A stretch of DNA of 64,000 nt, from assembly GCA_963969395.1 (NCBI GenBank), contig OZ017797.1, positions 26,164,001 through 26,228,000 on the forward strand. Reading direction: 5' to 3'. The stretch is from Pseudoscleropodium purum. Lineage: Eukaryota > Streptophyta > Bryopsida > Hypnales > Brachytheciaceae. Position numbers and translations under genes: made by a program. Shown here piece after piece: positions 35,690-48,447 of the stretch. The notes under the pieces are model-generated. The model was not told the origin of the DNA. It made no database searches and worked only from the letters and a program-made list of their open reading frames with translations. Each line of letters starts with the position of its first letter. The stretch's first letter is position 1.

Positions 35690-38600
35690 TCCTTCTGCAT
35701 GCCGACTCTGTCAACCCTCGATGCTTGACCTGCCCACGTCCAGCGATAAGCACGATGCATGCAAGCCATGACGTTCTGATTGACAGATGGCAGCACGAGC
35801 AGTCCCCATGCATTTGAATGACGAGAGCACGGTCGGTAGCTGTTGGGGCAGATTTGGTGGAAAATCATTTTAAAAATAGACAAAACAATAATTATTGTAT
35901 ATAATGGTCTTTCTTTATGATGTTGGAGGTATATTATGCTTTGCTAGATAATTTCAAGGATTGAAGTGGGTTGAGGAGCCATCAATAAGACACTTTAATT
36001 TATTCATTGTAGGAGTTTCCTTTTCAAGCATGTAAAATGGACCATACCTATGATGTTTTATTGGAAAAAAATTTGTTATGAAATTTTTAAGGGATTTGTT
36101 CCATTGAAATGTTTTTTCTATAGAGAAAGATGAACCATGTGAAACATCTTTGTATTATTTAGAGATTATTATTGGAAAGAAATGGATTTTGGGCATAGAT
36201 GTATTGTACAAACCTTGAGTGACGAAATGCCCTATGTCTTAGAGTGTGTAATTGTAATTGATGTTGGACTTCAAATGCATGCTAGATGATTTATTATATG
36301 TAACCAAATAAATATGATTGTGAATATGTTCACTATTGTTTGCGGTTTTGGAGGTTTTGTTGAGAATTATTTGGAAGAAGATTTTAAATTCACTTCATTT
36401 AAGTTTCATTAGTACTATATGAATAAACTATGAACTTTCAAATTTAACACTAGTAAAAGTTTACAACATCAAATTTGTTTCTTACCTCCCTAATTTGGTT
36501 GTTGTTGTCTCTGGTTTCTAAACTTTGTAATGAACATGGAGTAGTCCAAATTTCTATTATTGTGAGATGTAGTATAAAAATGCAATTTAGAACAATAATT
36601 TAATGATGACTTTAAACAATGGGACTTAGTTTGTAAAATATGATCTATAGATTACATCTAAGTCGTTAGATCAATTATTACACTAACAATATTTTCAATC
36701 AAATTTCAAACCAAAAATTTAGAATTCATCCTAAAATTAATTGTAGATTGAATATTAGTGATTCCTATAGAATTTTTTTTAGCTATGAATTATGGTGATT
36801 TTTAAAGATTTTATCTTACTTATTATTTATCAAAGTCATTTTTGAATGGTCATTTTTTGAACTAGGAAAATTAGCACTTGACATATTATTTATTCTTTTT
36901 GTATTGTAGAAGATTTGTAATAGAAAGTTGTGAAATTTTATATTATATAAATTCAAAAGAACTATTGCAAGAATCTACAACTATTCAAGTGGATGAAAAA
37001 ACAAAGGTTTTGCATACTTGAGAGATGTTCGTGTTCTTCTATTGTTTGAAATTTAAACATTTGGTCTTTTAAGGGCTAATCCTTGGCAAAAAAAAAAAAG
37101 AGAATGTAGATCTAGAGTGTTTTAGGCAAAGTAAACCAATTATAGGACCATAAATATCATCTATACAAGTTTTTCTTATCTTTTCATCGGTACTTCAACT
37201 AATTCAGAACCATGAACAAAAATCAATAAGCAAAGAATAATCATACTAGTAACATTGCTAAAAAGGATGCAAAATTTTCTTTTCCAACATAACTTTAACG
37301 AATTTCATCTATCATTTGTATAACTCCTATAGTAAGCTTTTGAAAATAGCTAGGTTCAAAAGTATAATTCTTGAAAAGGCATAATCAATCCAACAAAAAG
37401 ATTCTTACTTAGGAAATTAGTTTTTTTTTGTATCAAACACCATTTAGTAGGATAAGCACAACTTGAATATGTATTCAACTAAATACTACTTTATTGCTAT
37501 TCGAAGGATGCATTTTGGAAACTCTAGCAAGATCTTTCAATTTGAAACAAAATGTAAAATTTATTTGTTAAAATTTTACATGTCTATTTCCACTTACTAT
37601 TTTACACCCTCTTACTGTTCTAGAATGTTGTTTATGACCCAACATTATAAAGTGTTATATGATAAGTTTGGAAGAATAAGAGCATTACTACTAGGCCTTG
37701 CCAATGGTACTTTATGCTTGATGATGTTGTTTAGTGCCAAATGGTTCCACATTAGGACCCCATTCTAATACAAGTTTTGTCATTCCTCCTATTACTCCCA
37801 CATTTGCTTGACGATAGAGGGCCTTTGTAGAAGGTAGTTTTACAATCGAGCTAACTTGGTTAACTTTGACTATAGCCTTAGTGGATGCTAACGTGGATGT
37901 GATGGAGGTTAGTGAGAGGCACGTGTACAAAGAGGACGAAGGACTTTTGTGAGGCTAAAGTGAAGCAGTTGTGCCAATTGTTCTTTTTGCACAATTTCTA
38001 CTAGATCTAAAGGCAAGGAACCAAACAAAAGAGTGAGAATTTTTAGAGACACATTATAGAGCTTTCCTAGGACATAACTATACAAGAAGTGTTGAGAGTG
38101 CCATAGGAAATATCATTTGCCTTCACTACCTTGAATTGCTTACAATTACTTGTTTTATAGTAAATTTTAATTTCATTCATTCATTTTATAAAACTATAGG
38201 AAATCTATAAAGATGAATGAGAGAAATAAAGGTATGAATGTGAGTATAAAGGGCAAAGCTCATGCAGAAATAAAGTATGAGAAAAATTTGAAGGAAACGA
38301 AAAAAACTTGTATGATGATGGGGTGTTGGTATGCAATTGTTTGGTGCTAGACAAGCCTAGCAAGCATAGAGTGTCATTGCCAAGGCTGTTGGCAAGGTCC
38401 AGTGGTGATGTTATGAAGACTTTGGTCTCTTCTACCTCATCTAAAGATAATTATGATTTTAGTAGGCTCCCCAACTAATTTTTTCTTTCCCTAACCTTTT
38501 AATATACATTGTCATTTTTAATTTTTAACCCTCAAATGATTGGTTGGGTACCTTAGAAATAACTTTTTTGGTTGTGTAAATCATAATTTATTTAAAAGAA

Positions 38601-40606
38601 TTCCAAAAGAACTCATGGAATGTCTAACTATTGTGCAAGATCTCCCTTTTTCACTCAAAATTCCAAAGATGAATATTGGTAATTATGTCCTACATAAATG
38701 GATTGTTTACCATCAAACATGTAATAAACATCAGCAGCATTGTTCAAGGGTATTAAGTTTCACTTTTTGAGAAAAAAAAAAGAATGAATGGTTGCATGAA
38801 GTTTATGCCAAGTACCCTAGAGTATAATTTAGAAATTTAGTAATTAATGAGTAATAAAACAAAGACTGGTTGTATGCATTCAAGGAGTTGAGTTGAAATC
38901 TCTCATCCAAAAGGATTTTTAAAACCTACTTTGAGCATTTGTATTGCATTTGCACATAATGTAAATTCATGTAAGAGAAGGTATGAAAATATTTTTGATT
39001 TAGCCTTCCAAAGTACAGTTATAGTACAATCATGGGATGATAGTTGGTTCAAAGCAAATATAAGGGAGATGCACCTATTCCCACTCGGTACCCAATTCCA
39101 TCTCCCATGTATCAATGGAGTACATTCTAGAAAGAAAATGTGTACCATTGGTACATGAGGCACAAATTCTTAAAGGGATGAATATGGGTTTGTCTATCTT
39201 AGAAGTAAAATCAATAGATTTGTAAGGTGGGAGACAAAGAATTATATGGTTTTCAACTAAATACTAAGTTATCTTGTTGCCATTCAAGAGATGCATTTTG
39301 GAAACTTTATTAAGATATTTCAATTTGAAAAAGAATGTAAAACTTCACAATTAAAATTCAACACAATAATTTCTAGTTACTATTTATAAGCTCCATCTTG
39401 TGTTCTACACAATTGCCGTTTATAACGTAGCGTTAACTTATTCGGTGTTATGTGATAGTTTGGAAGTGTAAAGACAAGCTTTGGTCTCTTCTACCTTAAT
39501 TAAAGAAAATCACAATTTAGTAGGACTCCAATACTTTTTTTTTCTCTTTCTTTCTCCTTTTTAATATTCACTGTGACATTCAATTTTTAAGTTTTATTTT
39601 CCTAAAAGAAAAGGAATGTCTTGATTAAATCATTGCCAAGTACTTTGGAATACAAGGTGCGCACTCCAAATGTGCCGCTAACTCTAAATCACCATCATTA
39701 CTTTGTATGCATCTCCCAAATCAATTATGTACCTATGTGGAAGAAAGGATTTTAGAACCAAACTTTGTTTGTTCATAATTTGGACACACTATATTCAAAT
39801 GTTGCATTCTTTAGTGCATTGGAACGTCCTTTCCTTTGGCAACAAGGAAATTTGACCAATCTAATAGTAGTGACTAGGCCCAGTTTAAAAAAGTGACGGT
39901 TTTCAGATACCCACCTTAATTCAGAAATCTAATTTAATGAATAATAAAACAAAGGTGAGCCTTGTTGTATACATTCAAGGAATTGAGTTGAATCTTCTCC
40001 CCCCAAATGGTAAAAAAAACCCGAGCGTTGAATACTAATGCTGCTTGCACATCCTCCTATTAAATTAGGCTATTTGTTTTGTTACGTCAAGATCTCCCAG
40101 ACCGTGTGTCTTCCGTTTGCATGTTTGGTATTGTCAGAAAGCCCTCAGTTAGGAGGGGTGCATAGGCTTGGTTTCATGGCGTTCCATAGTAGCCTTTCAA
40201 AGTAGTAGAAAAACCCACCCTCAGAGGCAGACAAGTGGATGCTGCTCATTTGCCGCCGCACTGCGAGACTCCCATGTCCCTCCATGCCTGGAGCCTCTGC
40301 AGCCGAGCACATGGCCAAGTGACAAGTGGTGTGGACTTCATTCCCATTCATTCATTCATTATTGATTGCGGAAGGTGCAAGCACAGGGAACTCGCCTCGG
40401 GTGGCAAATACAGGAAATGGTCCATGTGTTTTTAATTTTTAATTTTTTAAACAATAAAATCTCGGGACTCAAGGCTTTTTTCTGAATGCATCAATCTACA
40501 GTGAGTGAATCATGTAAAGAATCATGATTCAGGACCACATAAGATAAGATAATGGGCCCAATTTTTTACTCATAGGAGGTGCATCTACAAAACCCATCCG
40601 CGCCAC
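35690..40606. other. AT-rich intergenic DNA
   Basis: Contains an inverted relative of repeat segment C (about 36.6-36.85 kb). Open frames near 37.5, 38.5, 38.9 and 40.2 kb have no similarity and opposing frames of equal length, so I do not call genes. Confidence 0.45.
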
Positions 40607-40845
40607 GGCCAGGGAGGATTGACCCCTCTATTGCCCCCGTGTTTTTTACCCTTCTAGAAAACCCTGAAATTTTTATTTGCCACATGTAATAAAATTTGCA
40701 AATTCTGAAATCATATTTGCAGTCAGAGACCCCAGGTTTGCTGTGGGACGTAAAAAGAAATACAAAATTTATGCGGCACAAATTAGGGGGCAATTTTTGA
40801 CATTTACTTTCTGCTGGGGCAATAGAGGGGTTGATCTTCCCTGAC
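40607..40845. mobile_element. MITE-like element, GGCCAGGGAGG family, copy 1 (239 bp)
   Basis: Terminal inverted repeats of about 31 bp: ggccagggaggattgacccc at the left and, reversed, ggtcagggaagatcaacccc at the right, both followed by tctattgccc. The interior shares tttgccacat and aaatttgcaaattctga with the copy at 56901-57124. Confidence 0.75.
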
Positions 40846-41319
40846 CTTCAAGCCACATGGGACAGGAAGGAAGAATAAAATTCCGAATGTAACTTGAGGT
40901 AGAAACACCCCAAACTGCACATGTCCCTATTCTTTGTCCATAGAGTGCCATTAAAGCGTCCTTAGAGTTACATGAATGTGTCCTCTAAATGTTTGATTCT
41001 GATTGGCTGACGCATGTGAAAGACGCACTATGAATTCTGATTTGTTAAGAGCTGATTTTTGCAAGGTTCAGATTGGGGTGCACCTATGGGACAGACCCAC
41101 TACTTTAGAGACCCACAACTTTGAAAAATCATAAGAGTTACATACCACATCCAAAAAATTTAATTTTTTTTTGGAATATTCATAATTTTCACTTCCTAAC
41201 ACTTCAAAATATCACTTTAAAGAAAAAATGCCTCCAAATATGCTGAATTCCCTAAAGGGCCGGTTTTGGGTGTTTCTATGTTAGACGAGGGAAAAGAAAT
41301 TGAAACCAATCTAACTTAG

Positions 41320-42276
41320 CTAGCGTCTAGATTTTAACCCCTGAATTTCCATTGTATCCTTTGGGGACAAATCAGATTTCAGGTAGGTTCCTGTGATCTC
41401 AATTTTTGGTGAATTGTTTTGAAACTTTCCTGTAAGATAGAAAAATTGATTATCTACACAGAAATATAATTTTTATTTCAATTGGTGCTCGGGAGCAAAA
41501 GTTATACCACAAAAAGCTTGAAATTGAACTTAGTAGGCAGTACAAAAAAAATTAAAATTTTTATTTTTTTAAATTAAAATTTTTTTTTCCTAAATTTTTT
41601 ATTTTTGTCTACATGTGAAGCTTTGATTCGTTCTATTTGGACTAGTAATGAGAAAGTTAAAGATAATTTTGTTTTTCGGGCAATTTCAGCATCTTCTTGA
41701 AAAAATAACTTATAGGGTTCATTTCTGAATGCAATTTTCACAATTTTTCACAAATTTTTTTTGGAAAATGTTGTGTTTTCTTGCTAAAACAATCTCACCA
41801 TTGGGATTATTGTCTTTCAATCCCATCTTGGAGTTATTAATGATTTAGTTTTTTTCCAATCTTGGACCTACTTCTACTTAGCATTTCTTTAAAGAATGAA
41901 AATCAAGTGTTTTTTTGTCTAAATTTTTTTCCTAGACTTTCAGCTCAATTCTTCAACATAAAATTTTTAATTCAAAATTTGTAGTGCAAAAAAATTTCAC
42001 AATTGGAAGTCAAAGTCATCTGAAATTGTAAGCCAATGTTCAAAAAAACTTCCTTTTTCAACTTTGAATCCTAATATCTTCTAATCTACACAGTCAAACT
42101 TCATGAAATTTTTACCATGTGAGCTAAGACAAGTAAAGTACAAGATCCTACGGTTAAATTCTAAGAAAATGATTTTTTTTTGTATTCTTGGATGAACACA
42201 GCAAAAGTGGCAGTTTTGAGTGGTTTTTGACAGAAAAATGGCCTTTGGAATTTAGGGGTTAACTTAACTAGCTTCT
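41320..42276. mobile_element. Possible non-autonomous Mutator-like element, about 0.94 kb
   Basis: Inverted ends around tttaacccctgaattt (left) and gttaacccctaaattc (right, reversed) are flanked by the 9-mers ctagcgtct (41320-41328) and ctagcttct (42268-42276), which differ at one base. A 9-bp target duplication is the hallmark of Mutator-like elements. The inside is AT-rich and non-coding. Evidence is suggestive only, because the inverted ends are short and imperfect. Confidence 0.4.
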
Positions 42277-42998
42277 ATTCCAACCAATCTAAACTTAGAA
42301 ATTGAAACCAATCTAACTTCTATTTTAACTTAACTTAGTAGAAAGGAATGATATCAATCCAACCACTAAGAATGTAGTAGGAAGGCCAGGAACTTATCTT
42401 ATATAAATAATGATTTTTTTCACTCACAAGAAAAATGCACAACTGAACTTTAAAAAAGTCCGTGTTGGAGTGATCCATCAGGTAACTTAACTTATATTTG
42501 CTCAAGTCCCATTTTTTTTTGAAAGAACTGAAAGAAAAGTGAGGCTAAAGACAATGGAGGACTGGATCATGGGGGAAGACGGACTGTAAGGTAGAACTAC
42601 CCATTACCGTACATATTTGCAATCTAGATACTTTGGAGAAGCTATTTATGAGCTCTTGTATTTTTTAGAGGTTGAATTGTTTGAGAGAAGTCAATTGCAA
42701 AAAGAATGAAGACATTCTGATAAGAATTGAATTTCTTGTGATTTTTCAAAGATGAAATGTGAAATTGTGAATAGCCCCTTATCAAAGCATGATTAGACCA
42801 TTGTTGAAGCATGGGCTGATGTGTTTGCTCTCCAGTGCATTGCCATCATGATAATGGATTAGTAAGATTGTGGTAATAGATGGGCTAGTGATGGAAATGA
42901 GAAGAATTTGTAGGTGGTAGAATTGGATAAATGGTAGTATTGGGGAGTTCCACCTTAGTTGTGGTGGTTGGTTTTGCATCATATGGTGGAGAAAACTA

Positions 42999-43231
42999 TT
43001 AGAGGATTTTGGGGGTGTGGAAAGGACCATTCCAAGCTAGTACATTGCGAACTCCCCCTCTCCAATTTTTTGGGGAACAATTGTTCTTGAAAAAAAATTC
43101 AAAAAAATAATAATTTTTTTCGGACGTGGCAGTTGTTGTGCCACATCAATGAGCTACCACGGCCCTCTGCATGGTTGTTCCTGCAGGTTGGAAACTTGTA
43201 GCCCCCCCTGAGGGAAAAAAAACTCCTCTAA
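42999..43231. mobile_element. MITE-like element, TTAGAAGA family variant, 233 bp
   Basis: Left end ttagaggattttggggg; right end reversed ttagaggagttttttt. The interior contains a short self-complementary part (gacgtggcag ... tgccacatc). Related by its ends to the copies at 20999-21283 and 58402-58528. Confidence 0.55.
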
Positions 43232-43750
43232 TGAATCGAAGGGCCGGCAAGTAAGGAAGTTGACCCATTTCTGACCACTTAAGCAATTACGGGGTATGTG
43301 GAGTGCGGATTTCCTGAGTATAGAAATTTTTCCTTGATGTAGAAATAGAGTTTGGAAAGAAAATATAATTTTCTAGAATTCTTTAAGTCAAAATATAATT
43401 ATCATAAATGTTTTAGTTGAACTATACAACCTATACTAGTCATATATAGATTTTTTATGTTTCCAACCATGGATTGGTTGCAATATTGAGAGTCTAACAA
43501 CCAATGATAGTACATGACAACTATTTTGGAACTGCATCACAATTTCATAGAAAAGAGATCAATCTATAGGTTGAAAATGGGATGTTTGTGTGATAAAAAA
43601 TGGGTTGTTTCTTATACCCTCCAAACTCCCACCTTTTTTTTTGCTACTGTGATTAGTTGGTTATTATTATTAGACTCATCAAATTTTCATATTTTTTCTG
43701 GTTAACAAGGGAAAGGAAATTCCAATGCCTCCCAAAATGCAACAGATTTA

Positions 43751-44095
43751 GGGATGCTTCACACATGGGCCGACCAAGTCGAGAGGCCGTGAGAGTTCAT
43801 GGCCAAACTTTGGGCGAGAGTTCAAAGAAATGGGCAATAAATGGACAATTTGACGGACTCTCGACCAAAGTTGGAGTTGCCACAAAGTGGTGACCCCAAC
43901 TTTGGTCGAGAGTCCGTCATGAGGCAATTGCCACATAGGAGCTTGAGCTTTCATGTAGGCACTTTGGAGGGCAACAGACTTTGGATTGTGCCACCTTGTG
44001 TAAAAGGTCGAAAGGCCAAAGTCAAAGTTTTCTTAAATTTGATTGGTGGAGGCCGACGGACTCTCAACCTTGGACCCATGTGTGAAGCGGCCCTT
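43751..44095. mobile_element. MITE-like element, CTTCACAC family, copy 2, with internal perfect hairpin
   Basis: Left end gggatgcttcacacatggg and right end reversed taagggccgcttcacacatggg are inverted repeats, continuing inward with gagaggcc and gagagtcc phrases. Inside lies a perfect 23-bp inverted repeat (43852-43874 and 43896-43918) with a 21-nt loop. There is no protein-coding content. Confidence 0.7.
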
Positions 44096-44341
44096 AAACA
44101 CTGTATGCCAAAGTTACAAAGAGTCAAAGTTTTTTTTTTCTGGTCGATGTTCTGAATTCATTTCTTCCACAAATGTACAATCATATTGATCTTGGAGATG
44201 TACACGGTGTATTCACAATGGCCCCTTACAACAACAGATGCACTTGGGCATCCATCATGACTCTCCTGACAACAAAATTCATTTGAGTGCAGTACATTAA
44301 CTTAGGGCAAAATTGCTTTCTTGTATCATTTGAAGATTTTT

Positions 44342-44419
44342 TTTTTTTTAAACAACTGGACAATTTCCATTGATTGGGGAAACAGTACATTGAACCTAAG
44401 GACAAAGTACCTGGCAAAA
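44342..44419 (-). mobile_element. 5'-truncated LINE tail, about 80 bp, with target duplication
   Basis: Read on the minus strand, the insert ends with caatggaaattgtccagttg followed by a poly(A) run. It is flanked by catttgaagattttt (44327-44341) and catttgaagactttt (44420-44434), a near-perfect 15-bp duplication. The inner phrase matches the tail of the larger LINE fragment next to it. Confidence 0.6.
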
Positions 44420-44704
44420 CATTTGAAGACTTTTGATAAACTTAGTCCATGAGAAATTCACCAAATTATCATCCATCAACTGAACCGACTGAATTTTTCC
44501 TTTTGACTTCATTGTGACGTTATTTATGACTGTATGAAACTTTGCCATGAATCGGTCAACAAACTAAAAGTTTGCCAGACTATGATAACTTTAGTTTAAT
44601 TTACAAACTGGGTGTTATTTTCAGAAAGAATGAATGCAGCATCTAACTTAACTTATGACGTGGGCTATACGATAACATATGATAACTTCAAACTTTGAAA
44701 GGAA

Positions 44705-45260
44705 TTTTTTTTTCCTTCTTGAATCACATGGACAAATTCCATTGATAAGGAAAATGTACACAGAACCAGAGGAACAAGCCTCAGTGCAAATATTGTCATT
44801 TTCAACAGCTTTTCTGAATTTTTTTAAAGCAACCTAAATGACAAGAGAAGGAGGCAAAACCAATCAAAATAGCAGTCGAGAAGCCTGCTAGCAAACAACA
44901 ATAAACACAGAAGTGCCCCCGAATGGTTGCCCAGAAGTTGAAACAACTTCAAGCAAACACACCCATCTTAGGTTGAGCCAACTTCCAACTCATCTTAAGA
45001 TGAACCCTCTTGCCAAAGAAATCATTTTGAAACCATATATTGTTGAACCGCTTAAGGAAGTTGTCGGCTTTGTCTAAGTGTAGAGCACAGATTTTGGTAG
45101 TCTTGAATCAAGCAACATGCCTATGGTCATAAAAGTTTCCCATAAAATTTGCTCCAGTTTTAGGGGTGGCCAAGGGTTATTGCTGAAGCAGATAGCGTTT
45201 CTATCTAGCCAGACAATCTAAATAATAGAGCCTCAAAAAAAGGACCACAAGGTGGTATGT
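44705..45260 (-). mobile_element. LINE non-LTR retrotransposon, 3' fragment
   Basis: On the minus strand a broken frame at about 45217-45076 reads VWLDRNAICFSNNPWPPLKL, then LEQILWETF, typical of the region after the reverse transcriptase in plant LINEs (the zf-RVT / RNase H-like part). The 3' end at 44705 carries a poly(A) run and the phrase ttatcaatggaatttgtcca, shared with the small tail at 44.3 kb. Stops interrupt the frame, so the copy is dead. The 5' limit is approximate. Confidence 0.55.
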
Positions 45261-45395
45261 TTTTTTTAACTGGTGCAGCAATTTGGACCCAAGAATGTAT
45301 TGTTGCCAAGTAAAAGAAGGCTAGATTCCTAGAATTTTTCTATTTTATTCTTTTAAAACAATTAAAACAAAATTTCATTGCAAATCTTTGAAGCA

Positions 45396-45660
45396 GGACG
45401 TTAAATAATAATGCCCAGAAAATGGGCCCAATAGGGTAATTGGGGGGTTTACTGGGGGTAAAAGTTTTTAAAAGCCCACTATTTTGAGCTGTCTCTAGGT
45501 TATGTTCTAAACATCTCCTAACTAATTTGGGGTCCCTGATTGGAAATATGAATTCAGAATTTGCAAAAAAAAATTTGTGTGAAAAAAAAAAAATTCCTGA
45601 GTTTTCCCCTGAGGTAAATTCAGCCTCCTGGGCCCATTTCCTGGGCATGATTTAACGTCT
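45396..45660. mobile_element. MITE-like element with ends GACGTTAAAT, 265 bp
   Basis: The left end runs gacgttaaataataatgcccagaaaatgggccca in imperfect inverted symmetry to the right end, which reversed reads gacgttaaatcatgcccagg. About 30 bp are paired. No protein is encoded. Confidence 0.65.
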
Positions 45661-46929
45661 GTATCTTTGAATAGAATTTTGATTTCTGTTCAAAACCAGC
45701 CCACTGATGATACTCCAGTTTGTTGCTCTAGGCCGTTGAGCCACTATCTCATTGGCTACACTTTTAATTCTGCACAGTGTGGGTTATCAAATACTGTGAC
45801 GGATGCTTAACACAAGTTACTAATTCTTTAGATCCCAAACAGTTTTTATTTTTTATTTTTTATTTTTAAGAAAGGTGGTTTGCAGAATCTATTTATAAAG
45901 TTTTATGCATTGTTCTGTTTGCAAATTTAGAACACTGTATGTAGATTCCAACAGTAGGTGGAAGTGGAATTATTGGTGTCATAGAATCGTAAATTTGGTG
46001 CACGTCCAATGGTGCACTTGGCAATAAAGTTTTGTAAGCCATACAATTGGAGTATTTGTGTAATACTTTGTGACCTCTTCATGTTTATAGTTGTTCAAAA
46101 GATCAAAGCCTTTATCTTCATGTAGTTAAATTTGATGTAATATTGGATATTCTAACCTTTCCATCCATTCATTGCAAGCATATATCCAATTTTTTCTTGA
46201 ATTTCAAAGGTAAGAAAACACAATCTATATATAGGTTGGAATGTACTATGTTTATACATTCCTTGAGGCATGGGGTTGGATTGGGATCTCACATTCAAAT
46301 ATTGGAAATCTTTAGGGGGAGGAATGAGAGGTGCTTGCTTTTCCTCGAAAAATTAGTAGGTAAAATTGGATTTTCACCTTCCCCTTGTCTTTGCGTAGTT
46401 TTGATACCCTTTATTCAATTGTAATTCCCAATTTTTCCATTATAAGAGATCACCCTTGATGATCATTCTTTGAAGTATTTGAGTTTGAAAATCATTCCTA
46501 AAGAATAGTTTTTGTGCACATCAAAAGGTTTTTATAGCTAAAAAAAAAGAGATTGGCAATTGGTAATGTGCATCATGTATTCAATGTGGTTGTACATTGT
46601 GGAGACACATTTGCCATCAAACTTTTAGAAAAATCAATCAACTAAGGTGTATTTTAAAACAAGCTTATTTTTTCAGTTTGGACAACAACTTGAAAAGTAT
46701 GATTGTTTCAATTTTATGAATTTCATTTCATATTTTGCAACCTCCCTAACTAATATAGGGTCTTTGATTCCAAATATGAATTTGAATTCTCAAATTTGAT
46801 CATTGATGATGAATAATAAATTCTTGCATTTTGCTAAAGATATAAAAGTCTATAATAGGCAAGCTCCCAATTTTTCCTAATCCAACAAACAACTACAAAT
46901 GATGCTTAGTGGGTAGAAGGACCTAAAAC
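45661..46929. other. AT-rich intergenic DNA left of the LTR retrotransposon
   Basis: Nothing recognised. An open frame at 46143-46424 shows no similarity. Confidence 0.45.
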
Positions 46930-46933
46930 TAAC

Positions 46934-47294
46934 TGTCACGGGAGGTGGTGTCGGGGGCCTCTCCACATCGTAGTGTTTTAGCGTAGGTTAGTTGTTGCTA
47001 ATCTACGTGTGTGTGACGTGCGACCGGCACACCTCATTCATCCTACGGATGAGTTTAATCCGTTAGGTTTTTTTTGTGTGTGTGTGTGTATAGTGGCGCA
47101 CACGTGCTTGACTTGACGTCTTTGTGAAGTCAAGCTTTGTGAATGAGTTAAAGAGTGTTAGTGATTACCGTTGCTTGTAAGTGATTGTTTGTCATTAGTG
47201 AAGGCTCCGCATTCTCTCATACTTCTTACACTCGTTGATTCTCCCTTTGTGGAGTGTGTGCCGCTTGACTACTCTTGTGATTTGCAACATACTC
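46934..47294 (+). repeat. Left LTR (lacks the last ~105 bp seen in the right LTR)
   Basis: Starts TGTCACGGGAGG and matches 55993-56352 throughout. Similarity stops after caacatactc. The right LTR continues for a further ~106 bp to GACA, so the end of this LTR, perhaps with the primer-binding site, seems deleted. It contains a near-perfect stem (cgtaggttag / ctaatctacg) and a possible TATA (gtgtatagtgg). Confidence 0.85.
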
Positions 47295-48447
47295 ACTTGA
47301 CAAAGACCCTCCTACGTTTCTTGCAATAGTTCTCAAATTTGATATTGAGTGATTCAAAAAAAAAATTGTGGGTAGTTTAGATTTTGTTATAGAGCGCGCG
47401 GAGACGGAGCCAATGCCACCAACGGCGCTCAAATCGGACGATTTTTGGAGAAGTTCTGAAGATTCGAAGTTGTGGAGCAAGAAGTTCTGGAGTTGCTGGA
47501 GTTCCTGGAGTTCCCGCAGTCTCATCCGCGGCGATTTTTCATCCGTGTTCGATTTTCCATCCATCCGATAGCGCGTTCACACTGTAAGTGGTTCGAGTTA
47601 TTTTCTGAACCGGTTTCATTCTATCCGTGTTCACACTGTAAGTGGTTCGAGTTATTTACTGAACCGGTTTCATTTTATCCGTGTTCACACTGTAAGTGGT
47701 TCGAGTAAATTTCTGAACCGGTTTCATTTTAACCGTGTTCACACTGTAAGTGGTTCGAGTTATTTTCTGAACCGGTTTCATTTTAGCCGTGTTCACACTG
47801 TAAGTGGTAAAAAAAAAAAAAAAGAAGTTTAGTGTGAGGGCAATTTTACTCGCTTGTAAGTGAAATTTGTGCTCATAGTTTGAGTATCTCGTCATTTATC
47901 CAATTCTAGTGTTGGATTGACATTTTATCGCGTTATCACCCATTGTTTTGCTAAGTAATGGGGGATTAGTATTTGTGAACACCGCGACTGTAGGATTCCA
48001 GCTCCTCCTTAGTTTTAGACATTTGGGGAACATCTTTGGTGTTTCTCTTGCTTTGCAGATATTGCAACTTGGGATTATCCACTGCAGGCACGTGCTAGTG
48101 GCTCTAATTCTTTTGTCAATTCTGCTTTTATGTTGTTGGGGGAGAGGATCCGGTTTTGATTTCTGGATTCTTGTGCGGTACCTCCCCCATGTTGCGGGCT
48201 TGTTGCCGGTGTTTTCCGGTGGCCCCATTTCTTGTTGTCTCAGATTGTGATAGGGTACTGTAGGGGTGAAGTCGGGTTAATGGTCGGCAAGACCTTTTTA
48301 TGTGGGGGGTTGTGGTTGGACCTGTGGTAGCCGAAGGTGATGACCGGTGATCCACATAGCTTGGTGATTTTGCAGGTGCAGGTTGCCCGTCCGTACCCTT
48401 ACCTTTTAGATAGTACCCGTAGATAGTTTCCTTGGTGGTTGTTCTTT
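47295..48447 (+). other. Retrotransposon untranslated leader
   Basis: Lies between the left LTR and the first gag ATG. It holds the 54-bp tandem array and several spurious short frames. No tRNA-complementary primer site was recognised at its start. Confidence 0.6.
47575..47809. repeat. 54-bp tandem repeat in the retrotransposon leader, 4.4 units
   Basis: Units beginning gttcacactgtaagtggttc start at 47575, 47629, 47683, 47737 and 47791, exactly 54 bp apart, with one to three substitutions between units. The array ends in a run of about 15 A. Since 54 is divisible by three, one frame on each strand is open with an 18-residue periodicity, but there is no sign that it is translated. Confidence 0.95.

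Noticed and set aside
47226..47895. Frames over the 54-bp array as a repeat protein
   Set aside because: Frames on both strands are open simply because the period is a multiple of three; no start context or continuation into gag.
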